A DNA stretch of 64,000 nt from Microbacterium sp. EYE_78 (GTDB lineage Bacteria; Actinomycetota; Actinomycetes; Actinomycetales; Microbacteriaceae). Within the stretch, counting starts at the first letter, position 1. Each line of letters begins with the position of its first letter. Of the stretch, positions 57,148 to 64,000 are shown piece by piece. Location of the stretch: contig NZ_JAHXMY010000001.1 in NCBI RefSeq assembly GCF_023149035.1, positions 372,001 to 436,000 on the forward strand. Reading direction: 5' to 3'. The position numbers and the translations under genes are program-made. The notes below the pieces were generated by a model. That model saw only the letters and a program-made list of their open reading frames with translations, ran no database searches and had not been told where the DNA came from.

Positions 57148-57623
57148 ACGTGCCGCTGATCGACCCGTCCGCGCCCGAATCGCGAGGCGACGGGGTGCCG
57201 CCCACGCTCGCCGAGGACGCCGGACTGCGTGATCGGATCGTCGGGGCGACGTGAGAACAGTGATCGCACGTGCGCTCCCGCCGACTCGACGCGGTCGCCG
57301 AGGATCAGCAGCATCCAGTGCGGGGTCTGCCCCTCGCTGTACCGCGCGTACGCGAGCCGGCGGATCGCTCCCGAGACGCCGTGCAGCGGCTGCGCCGTGC
57401 CGAACACGGGGGTGAGCCGTTCATGCTCGATCGAACGCTCCCTGCCATGCCCGAAGGGCTGCTGCTCGGGCAGGTCCCAGTGGGCGCCGGTGTCGATGCC
57501 GGGTTGTTCCCTGGGGAAGGCGGGACGGTCGGCGGGGTCGAGGTCGCTCCCCCACCCGGGGATGCGGCGACGGAGCTCGTCGGGATCGGGCGTCGGACCG
57601 GGCTTGTCTGCGGTGTAGGGCAT
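57030..57623 (-). CDS. Membrane-anchored hypothetical protein
   Basis: 197 residues, not recognised. A proline-rich soluble N-terminal region (MPYTADKPGPTPDPDELRRR, then DLPEQQPFGHG) precedes a helical part (GAIRRLAYARYSEGQTPHW) and a C-terminal membrane segment (LDPILVVGPWVVAAVVVF, about 165-182) with a basic end. GGAGGAG precedes the ATG. Tail-anchored topology with the bulk in the cytoplasm is likely. Overlaps the hydrolase downstream. Confidence 0.65.
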   Translation of the reverse strand: MPYTADKPGPTPDPDELRRRIPGWGSDLDPADRPAFPREQPGIDTGAHWDLPEQQPFGHGRERSIEHERLTPVFGTAQPLHGVSGAIRRLAYARYSEGQTPHWMLLILGDRVESAGAHVRSLFSRRPDDPITQSGVLGERGRHPVASRFGRGRVDQRHVWLDPILVVGPWVVAAVVVFRIGRAAFVPASRRHPAPRS

Positions 57624-57639
57624 GTCTCCTCCTCGGGTC

Positions 57640-58785
57640 TCAGGCGCCGAATGTGACGACGGGCTTGATGATGCCGTCGAGCTTCGACGAGAACACGTGG
57701 TACCCCTCGGCGATGTCGTCGAGGGCGAAGCGGTGGGTGATCAGCTCCCGAGGAGCGATGTGGCCCGCGCGGATGTGCTCGAGCAGCCGCGGCCACTGCC
57801 GCTTCACGGGGGCCTGGTTCGCCCGGATCGTGAGGCCCTTGTTCATGGCGTCACCGAACTTCACCGCGCTGAACAGCGGGCCGTAGGCGCCCATCACCGA
57901 GACGGTCCCGCCCTTACGGACGGCATCGATCGCCCAGTTCAGCGCGACGGGCGATCCGCCCTGCAGCTTCAGCTTCGCGGCCGTGACGTGCTGCAGGACG
58001 TGCCCGTCGGCCTCGGCGCCGACGGCCTCGATCACCGCGTCGGCGCCCAGCCCGTCGGTCATCTTCTTCAGCGTCAGGACGACGTCGTCGACCTCGCCGA
58101 AGTGCACCGTCTCGGCGAGCGCGAACTCCCGGGCCTTCTGCAGTCGGTAATCGAGGTGGTCGACGACGATGACGCGTCCCGCCCCCATGAGCCAGCTCGA
58201 GCGTGCCGCCGCGAGACCTACCGGCCCGGCGCCGAACACGACGACGGTGTCGCCTTCGACGATGTCGGCGAGCTGTGAGCCGAAGTAGCCCGTCGAGAAG
58301 GCGTCGGTGAGCAGCAGGGCATCCTCCGACGCGATGTCGGCGGGGATCACCTGCGGGCCGACATCGGCGAACGGCACGCGGACGAGCTCGGCCTGACCGC
58401 CGTCGAAGCCGCCCGTCGAGTGCGAGTAGCCGTAGATGCCGCCGATCGCGGTCGCGTTCGCGTTGACGTTGTGACAGTTGGAGTACAGCCCGCGCGCGCA
58501 GAAGAAGCACGAGCCGCAGAAGATGTTGAAGGGCACCATGACGCGGTCCCCCACCTTGAGGTTCCGCACCGACGAGCCGACCTCTTCGACCCAGCCGATG
58601 AATTCGTGCCCGAACGTGTGGCCGACCCGGGTGTCGGGCATCATGCCGTGGTACAGGTGCAGGTCCGACCCGCAGATGGATGCCAGTTCGACGCGCACGA
58701 TCGCGTCGTTCGGGTGCTCGACCACCGGGTCGCGCTTGCGGTCGACGCGCACCTTGTACGGCCCGCGGTAGGTCATCGCCTTCAT
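57640..58785 (-). CDS. Zinc alcohol dehydrogenase, glutathione-independent formaldehyde dehydrogenase-like
   Basis: 381 residues. Catalytic zinc ligands in SICGSDLHLYHG and GHTFGHEFIG; structural zinc cysteines in FCGSCFFCARGLYSNC; nucleotide loop VFGAGPVGLAAARS. The long insertion after the structural zinc (GIYGYSHSTGGFDGG) and the LFSAVKFGDAMNKGLTIRANQ tail are typical of the FdhA/tandem dehydrogenase group that oxidises formaldehyde or aldehydes with bound NAD. It lies 16 bases upstream of the membrane-anchored gene's start and downstream of the kdp operon, same strand. Substrate not certain. Confidence 0.87.
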   Translation of the reverse strand: MKAMTYRGPYKVRVDRKRDPVVEHPNDAIVRVELASICGSDLHLYHGMMPDTRVGHTFGHEFIGWVEEVGSSVRNLKVGDRVMVPFNIFCGSCFFCARGLYSNCHNVNANATAIGGIYGYSHSTGGFDGGQAELVRVPFADVGPQVIPADIASEDALLLTDAFSTGYFGSQLADIVEGDTVVVFGAGPVGLAAARSSWLMGAGRVIVVDHLDYRLQKAREFALAETVHFGEVDDVVLTLKKMTDGLGADAVIEAVGAEADGHVLQHVTAAKLKLQGGSPVALNWAIDAVRKGGTVSVMGAYGPLFSAVKFGDAMNKGLTIRANQAPVKRQWPRLLEHIRAGHIAPRELITHRFALDDIAEGYHVFSSKLDGIIKPVVTFGA

Positions 58786-58864
58786 ACGTCCTCCTGTGGT
58801 CTCGGGCGAGCCTGGTCGCGCGAGCCGGAGAGGTGGAGGGGGTTGCGGTCTGCTCCGCGACGTG

Positions 58865-59569
58865 TCAGACGGGGGCGGCGTCGTCGCCGAGCTCGAAGCG
58901 GTAGCCCATGCCCGCTTCGGTGAGGATGTGCCGCGGATGCGCCGGGTCAGCCTCGAGCTTGCGGCGCAGCTGCGACACGTAGAGGCGCAGGTAGCCGGTG
59001 TCGCTGACGTGCTCCGAGCCCCAGATGCTCGTGAGCAGGGTCTGGCGGGTGACGAGCCTGCCCGGATTCCGGATGAGCATCTCGAGCAGCTGCCACTCGG
59101 TCGGCGTGAGGCGCACTCGTTCCGTGCGGCCGTCCGTCGTCCGGTTCACGCTCCGCGCGGCGAGGTCGACCGAGATCGCTCCGAACTCGGTGACGGGGTC
59201 GGGCTCCTGCTGCGGTGCGCGCCGCGTGAGGGCTCGGATCCGCGCCAGCAGCTCATCGATCGCGAAGGGCTTCGTCACGTAGTCGTCGGCGCCTGCGTCG
59301 AGCGCGTCGACCTTGTCGGCCGCCCCCGTCCGGCCCGAGACGACGAGGATCGGCGCGTCGGACCACCCTCGGATGGCGTGGATGACCTCGATGCCGTCGA
59401 GCTGCGGCATCCCGAGATCGAGCAGGAAGATGTCGGGTCGGTGATCGATCGCGGCGGCGATGGCCTGCGACCCGTCGGACGCGGTAAAGACCTCGTACCC
59501 ACGGGCGGACAGGGTGATACGGAGGGCTCGGACGATCTGCGGGTCGTCGTCGGCGATGAGGATCCTCAC
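58865..59569 (-). CDS. kdpE: KdpE response regulator
   Basis: 234 residues. Receiver domain with acidic pocket D7-D9, phosphoacceptor D51 (FLLDLGMP), S78 and K100 (TKPF); OmpR-type winged helix in the C-terminal half (RVRLTPTEWQLLEMLIRNPG, RLYVSQLRRKLEADP). Phosphorylated by KdpD to turn on kdpFABC at low potassium or high osmolarity. ATGA overlap with kdpD. Confidence 0.95.
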   Translation of the reverse strand: MRILIADDDPQIVRALRITLSARGYEVFTASDGSQAIAAAIDHRPDIFLLDLGMPQLDGIEVIHAIRGWSDAPILVVSGRTGAADKVDALDAGADDYVTKPFAIDELLARIRALTRRAPQQEPDPVTEFGAISVDLAARSVNRTTDGRTERVRLTPTEWQLLEMLIRNPGRLVTRQTLLTSIWGSEHVSDTGYLRLYVSQLRRKLEADPAHPRHILTEAGMGYRFELGDDAAPV

Positions 59570-62052
59570 GGTCTCGCCTCCGCGGAGGGGACCGGCAGCG
59601 AGACGACCATGGTCAGCCCTCCGCCCGGTGTGTCCTCGGGCGTGAGCGTACCGCCCATCCCCTCGACGAACCCCTTCGACAGGGCGAGGCCGAGCCCGAG
59701 TCCCGTGCTGTTGTCGGTGTCACCCAGTCGCTGGAACGGCACGAACACGTCGTCGCGTCTGTCCTCGGGGATGCCCGCACCGTGGTCGACGATCCGGATC
59801 TCGACGGCGCCGCCGAACGCGCTCGTCGCGATCCGGACGCGCTCGCCCTCGGGCGAGTGGCGCAGCGCGTTGGCGAGCAGGTTGACGACGACCCGCTGCA
59901 GCAGCACGGGGTCGGCGCGGACCCCCGCGGCATCCGGTTCGAGGTGGAGGTCGACGGATGCCGGTCCCGCACCGACCTCTTCGAGCGCGGGCAGGATCGC
60001 ATCCGCCGGATCGACATCCTGCAGCGCGACCGCGAGAGCCCCGGCCTGCAGGCGGCTGACGTCGAGCAGGTCGGTCACGAGCCCTGCGAGCGTGCCGAGG
60101 CTCTCGTCGGCGGTCTGCAGCAGCTCGTCGCGATCGCTGTCGCTGTACGTGCCGCTCCGCAGGCCGCCGACCGCGGCGGTCGCGGCGGCGAGGGGACGGC
60201 GGAGATCGTGGCTGAGCGCCGACAGCAGGGCGCTCCGCACCCGATCGGACGCCTCGAGCGGCGCCAGCCCGCTCGCGACCTCAGCGAGGTCCTGGCGCTG
60301 CAGGGCGGCATCCAGCTGGGCGACGATCGCCGCGATCAGGCGGCGCTCCGACGCGCGGAGATCGTGTCCGTGGAGTTCGAGGACCGCGCGGTCGCCGACC
60401 GGCAGCGCGGTGTGCCGGCCGTCGCGCAGGGGCTCACCGCTCGAGGCGAGCGTCGTCTCGCCCGTGACCAGCCGGACGCCGGCGAGCCGGAACGCCTCGC
60501 GGGTGCGCTCGACGAGCGTCTCGACGGCGCCGCCGCCGCGCAGCACGCTCCCGGCGACCGTCTGCAGGAGTTCCGCCTCGGCGGCGGCGCGCCGGGCGGC
60601 GCGGGTCTGGCGCGCCGCGCGGTCGACGACGACGCTCACGAGGATCGCGATGACGACGTAGAGCCCGAGGGCGAGCAGGTGCTGCGGTTCGTGGACGTGC
60701 ACGGTGAAGAGCGGGTCGACGAAGAAGAAGTCGAGGGTGAGCCCGCTGAGCAGGGCGGCCCAGAGCGCGGGCCAGACGCCGCCGACGAGGGCGACGACGA
60801 CGACGAGCAGCTGGTAGCTGAGGACGTCGCTCGTGATCGACTCGGGCGTCCGCATCGTGAAGAGCAGCCAGGTGAGGAGGGGCCCGCCGACGAAGGCGAG
60901 GGCGAACCCCGCGAGGCGTCGCCGCATCGAGAGGGCGCCGCCCAGGCGTGGCAGTGCGAAGCGGCCGCCCGCCGCCGAGTGCGTGACGATGTGCACGTCG
61001 ATGTCGCCGGATTCGCGGATGACGGTCGCGCCGATGCCGGGCCCGGTGAGCAGCGCCGCGAGCCGGCTGCGCCGGCTGACGCCCAGCACGAGCTGCGTCG
61101 CGTTCACCGACCGGGCGAACTCGACGAGCGCAGTCGGGACGTCCTCCCCCACGACCTGGTGGAAGCTGCCCCCGAGCGTCTCGACCAGGGCTCGCTGCTC
61201 GGCGAGCGCGGCCGGATCGCCGCTGCGGAGCCCGTCGTTGCTCGTGACGTGCACCGCGAGCAGCTGCCCGCCCGCCGACCGCGCGGCGATGCGTGCGCCG
61301 CGTCGGAGCAGGGTCTCGCCCTCGGGTCCGCCGGTGAGGGTCACGACGACGCGCTCGCGCGCCTCCCACCGGCTGTCGATCCCGTGCTCGGCACGGTACG
61401 AGGTGAGCGCCTGATCGACTTCGTCGGCCAGCCACAGCAGCGCAAGTTCGCGGAGCGCCGTCAGGTTGCCGAGACGGAAGTAGTTCGACAGGGCGGCGTC
61501 CACCCGCTCCGCCGGGTAGACGAGGCCACCGGCGAGCCGGTCGCGCAGCGCCTGTGGCGCGAGGTCGACGACCTCCACCTGGTCGGCGCCGCGGAGCACC
61601 TGGTCGGGGATCGCCTCGCGCTGCGGCGCCCCGGTGATCTGCTGGACGACATCGTTGAGCGACTCGATGTGCTGGACGTTGACGGTCGAGATGACCGAGA
61701 TCCCGGCATCCAGCAGCCGCTGCACGTCCTGCCAGCGCTTCTCGTTCGCGGACCCGGGTGCGTTGGTGTGGGCGAGTTCGTCGACGAGCGCGATGTCCGG
61801 ACGCCGCTCGATCACCGCGTCGAGGTCCATCTCGGTCAGCGTCACGCCACGGTGGGTGACCTCGCGTCGCGGTACGTGCTCGAGGCCCTCCGTCATGCGT
61901 TGGGTCGCCGCCCGGCCGTGGGTCTCTACGACGGCGATGACGACGTCCGTGCCCTCCGCGGCGAGGCGACGCCCCTCCTCGAGCATCGTGTACGTCTTGC
62001 CGACGCCGGGGGCGGCGCCCAGCAGCACGCGCAGCCGTCCGCGTCCCCCCAC
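59566..62052 (-). CDS. kdpD: KdpD potassium-responsive sensor histidine kinase
   Basis: 828 residues. N-terminal KdpD domain with Walker A GAAPGVGKT (12-20) and the LVDELAHTNAPGS motif, a USP-like domain (VLGVSRRSRLAALLTGPG), four membrane segments (about 385-480), a GAF-like region, HisKA with the phosphoacceptor in LSHDLRRPL and an HATPase_c domain (LLANALRHSPEGERV, DHGAGIPEDRR, TGLGLGLALSKG). Senses potassium status at the membrane. Two bases separate it from kdpC. Confidence 0.95.
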   Translation of the reverse strand: MGGRGRLRVLLGAAPGVGKTYTMLEEGRRLAAEGTDVVIAVVETHGRAATQRMTEGLEHVPRREVTHRGVTLTEMDLDAVIERRPDIALVDELAHTNAPGSANEKRWQDVQRLLDAGISVISTVNVQHIESLNDVVQQITGAPQREAIPDQVLRGADQVEVVDLAPQALRDRLAGGLVYPAERVDAALSNYFRLGNLTALRELALLWLADEVDQALTSYRAEHGIDSRWEARERVVVTLTGGPEGETLLRRGARIAARSAGGQLLAVHVTSNDGLRSGDPAALAEQRALVETLGGSFHQVVGEDVPTALVEFARSVNATQLVLGVSRRSRLAALLTGPGIGATVIRESGDIDVHIVTHSAAGGRFALPRLGGALSMRRRLAGFALAFVGGPLLTWLLFTMRTPESITSDVLSYQLLVVVVALVGGVWPALWAALLSGLTLDFFFVDPLFTVHVHEPQHLLALGLYVVIAILVSVVVDRAARQTRAARRAAAEAELLQTVAGSVLRGGGAVETLVERTREAFRLAGVRLVTGETTLASSGEPLRDGRHTALPVGDRAVLELHGHDLRASERRLIAAIVAQLDAALQRQDLAEVASGLAPLEASDRVRSALLSALSHDLRRPLAAATAAVGGLRSGTYSDSDRDELLQTADESLGTLAGLVTDLLDVSRLQAGALAVALQDVDPADAILPALEEVGAGPASVDLHLEPDAAGVRADPVLLQRVVVNLLANALRHSPEGERVRIATSAFGGAVEIRIVDHGAGIPEDRRDDVFVPFQRLGDTDNSTGLGLGLALSKGFVEGMGGTLTPEDTPGGGLTMVVSLPVPSAEARP

Positions 62053-62054
62053 TG

Positions 62055-62669
62055 TCAGCCTCCGAGCCCGTCCAGGGCGAGATTGAGTTCCAGCACGTTC
62101 ACGGTCGATTCGCCCAGGAACCCGAGGTCGGGACCCTGGGTGTGATCGGCGACGAGGCGTCGGACCTCCGACACGAGCAGGCCGCGGGCCTCGGCAACGC
62201 GGTCGACCTGGATCGAAGCGTACGCGGGGCTGATGTGCGGGTCGAGTCCGGAGCCCGAGGCGGTGACGGCGTCGGCGGGGACGTCCGCGGCGGGCACGCC
62301 GTCGCGCTCCGCGATGGCCGCCTTCCGCTCCCGGATCGCGGCGACGAGATCCTCGTTCTCGGGGCCGAGGTTCGAGCCCGACGAGGCGCCTCCGTCGTAC
62401 CCGTCGCCGGCGGCCGAGGGACGCGGCTGGAAGTACTGCGGGAGCGCGTCGCCGTCGGCATCCGCGACGGGCTGCCCGAGGAGCGAGGAGCCGACGGCCG
62501 CGCCGTCGGCGCCCCGCACGAGCGACCCGTTCGCCTGGGCCGGCAGGGCGACCTGGCCGACGAGGGTGATGACCGCGGTGTAACCGACGCCCAGGAGGAG
62601 CGTGAAGACGACCATGGCGCGGACGGCGACCGCGACGGTGCGCCAGGTGGAGCGGGATGAGCTGTGCAT
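62055..62669 (-). CDS. kdpC: KdpC, potassium-transporting ATPase subunit C
   Basis: 204 residues. One N-terminal membrane anchor (AVRAMVVFTLLLGVGYTAVI, about 16-35) and the family signatures GSLLGQ, YFQPRPSA, SSGSNLGPEN, DPHISPAYA and LGFLGESTVNVLELNLAL. KdpC assists ATP binding and stabilises the KdpFABC complex on the outer face. Immediately downstream of kdpB. Confidence 0.95.
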   Translation of the reverse strand: MHSSSRSTWRTVAVAVRAMVVFTLLLGVGYTAVITLVGQVALPAQANGSLVRGADGAAVGSSLLGQPVADADGDALPQYFQPRPSAAGDGYDGGASSGSNLGPENEDLVAAIRERKAAIAERDGVPAADVPADAVTASGSGLDPHISPAYASIQVDRVAEARGLLVSEVRRLVADHTQGPDLGFLGESTVNVLELNLALDGLGG

Positions 62670-62686
62670 GACGGGGTGTCCTCGAT

Positions 62687-64000
62687 TCAGAAGCCGGGGA
62701 GGAGGCGGACGACCAGGTCGATCAGCCAGATCCCGATGAAGGGGGCGACCACACCACCGAGGCCGTAGACGGCGAGGTTGCGGCCGAGGATCGACGACGC
62801 GCCGCCGGGGCGGTAGCGCACGCCGCGCAGGGCGAGCGGGATGAGCGCGATGATGACGAGCGCGTTGAAGATGATCGCCGAGAGCACCGCGGATGCCGGT
62901 GAGTGCAGGCCCATGATGTTCAGCGCCCCCAGCTGCGGGAACACGCCCATGAACATCGCCGGGATGATCGCGAAGTACTTGGCGATGTCGTTCGCGATCG
63001 AGAACGTCGTCAGCGCGCCGCGCGTGATGAGGAGTTGCTTGCCGATCCGGACGATGTCGATGAGCTTCGTCGGGTCGGAGTCGAGATCGACCATGTTGCC
63101 GGCCTCCTTGGCCGCTGACGTGCCCGAGTTCATCGCGACGCCGACGTCCGCCTGCGCGAGCGCGGGCGCGTCGTTCGTGCCGTCACCGGTCATCGCGACG
63201 AGGTTGCCGCCCTCCTGCTCCCTGCGGATGTAGGCGAGCTTGTCCTCGGGCGTCGCCTCGGCGAGGACGTCGTCGACACCGGCCTCCTTCGCGATCGCGG
63301 CCGCGGTCAACGGGTTGTCGCCGGTGATCATGACGGTGCGGATGCCCATGGACCGCAGCTCGGCGAAGCGCTCGCTGAGGCCGTCCTTGACGACGTCCTT
63401 CAGGTGCACGACCCCGAGCACGCGGCCGGAGCCGGCGGCATCCTTCGTCGCGACCACCAGCGGGGTGCCGCCGGACTGCGAGATCTCCTCGGTGCGTGCG
63501 GTCAGATCCGCCCGGACGTCGGCGGGCAGCGGCGTGCCGCCCTGCTCGAGCCAGCCGACGATCGCCGAGCCGGCGCCCTTGCGGATGGCCGAGCCGCCGG
63601 GCAGGTCGAGACCGCTCATGCGCGTCTGCGCCGTGAACGGCACGACGACGCCCTGCGACTGCCGCGTCACGTCGATGCCGCGGCGGACGGCGAGGTCGAC
63701 GATCGAGCTGCCCTCGGGCGTCGGGTCGGCCAGCGACGAGAGCGCGGCCGCGCGCGTGAGCTCCTGCTGCGCCTGGCCTGCCAGCGGGACGAACTCGGAC
63801 GCCCGACGATTGCCGTACGTGATCGTGCCGGTCTTGTCGAGCAGCAGCGTCGTCACGTCGCCCGCCGCCTCGACCGCGCGGCCGGACATGGCGAGGACGT
63901 TCCGCTGCACGAGCCGGTCCATGCCGGCGATCCCGATGGCCGACAGGAGCGCGCCGATCGTCGTCGGGATGAGGCACACCAGGAGCGCGACGAGGACGGG
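62687..64000 (-). CDS. kdpB: KdpB, potassium-transporting P-type ATPase (C-terminal part)
   Basis: Open to the right edge, so the N-terminus and kdpFA lie beyond it; 437 residues are visible. Phosphorylation motif [10 protein letters not shown], nucleotide-binding [27 protein letters not shown], and hinge [21 protein letters not shown] are intact, with C-terminal membrane helices ([19 protein letters not shown]). Energises high-affinity potassium uptake through KdpA. Confidence 0.95.
   Translation of the reverse strand, partial: PVLVALLVCLIPTTIGALLSAIGIAGMDRLVQRNVLAMSGRAVEAAGDVTTLLLDKTGTITYGNRRASEFVPLAGQAQQELTRAAALSSLADPTPEGSSIVDLAVRRGIDVTRQSQGVVVPFTAQTRMSGLDLPGGSAIRKGAGSAIVGWLEQGGTPLPADVRADLTARTEEISQSGGTPLVVATKDAAGSGRVLGVVHLKDVVKDGLSERFAELRSMGIRTVMITGDNPLTAAAIAKEAGVDDVLAEATPEDKLAYIRREQEGGNLVAMTGDGTNDAPALAQADVGVAMNSGTSAAKEAGNMVDLDSDPTKLIDIVRIGKQLLITRGALTTFSIANDIAKYFAIIPAMFMGVFPQLGALNIMGLHSPASAVLSAIIFNALVIIALIPLALRGVRYRPGGASSILGRNLAVYGLGGVVAPFIGIWLIDLVVRLLPGF

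Noticed and set aside
1..64000. CRISPR arrays, insertion sequences, rRNA genes
   Set aside because: No regularly spaced direct repeats, no transposase-like protein with flanking inverted repeats, and no rRNA sequence were seen.
62687..64000. kdp operon apparently lacking kdpF and kdpA
   Set aside because: kdpB runs off the right edge in frame; the missing genes should lie just outside the window.

Overview
The window is about 70% G+C, densely coded on both strands, with many 4-base start/stop overlaps (ATGA, GTGA) and several genes that start directly behind a TANNNT box without a Shine-Dalgarno sequence. Gene content and protein character point to a Gram-positive actinobacterium of the Microbacteriaceae, most likely Microbacterium or a close relative. 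This placement is inferred from content; no database search was run.

Layout. 1-9.9 kb: an S9 peptidase cut by the window edge, a degenerate amylosucrase-like protein, the ohr/ohrR peroxide pair with a visible operator, tRNA-Arg(ACG), and a run of housekeeping enzymes (serine hydrolase, aldose epimerase, zinc alcohol dehydrogenase, FAD amine oxidase-like protein, sulfurtransferase). 10-12.4 kb: a secreted repeat protein and a two-gene cassette (WXG100-like helical protein plus unknown partner) bracketed by two copies of a 58-base palindromic element. 12.4-18.7 kb: a TetR-controlled agmatine/polyamine-type catabolic operon. 18.7-23.5 kb: a PadR-controlled FtsX-type ABC exporter and a DUF1992 protein. 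23.5-26.9 kb: an oxidoreductase and a reverse transsulfuration pair.

27.5-48.3 kb is a large sulfur-scavenging supercluster: three luciferase-like flavin monooxygenases, a flavin reductase, an AhpD-like protein, an FAD/NAD(P)-binding protein, a dipeptide-type ABC transporter (one permease frameshifted), a polar amino acid ABC transporter, a GNAT acetyltransferase, two M20 deacylases/peptidases and an O-acetylhomoserine sulfhydrylase. The mix resembles the Bacillus ytm/yxe operons, where S-modified cysteines are acetylated, oxidised at sulfur and deacetylated.

48.3-56.1 kb is an island of small proteins around Dps, a CinA-domain protein, a MarR regulator and a lytic transglycosylase. It holds five of the six copies in this window of one ~110-residue family (motif KL[RK]R[GS]ESF) and two copies of a second ~85-105-residue family (motif VNDGEG.PRPA); one member of each is translationally coupled. 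Several further tiny genes lie between them. This is the most novel-looking part of the window.

56.2-64 kb: an alpha/beta hydrolase overlapping a membrane-anchored unknown, a formaldehyde dehydrogenase-like enzyme, and the kdpE-kdpD-kdpC-kdpB potassium-uptake operon, with kdpB running off the right edge.
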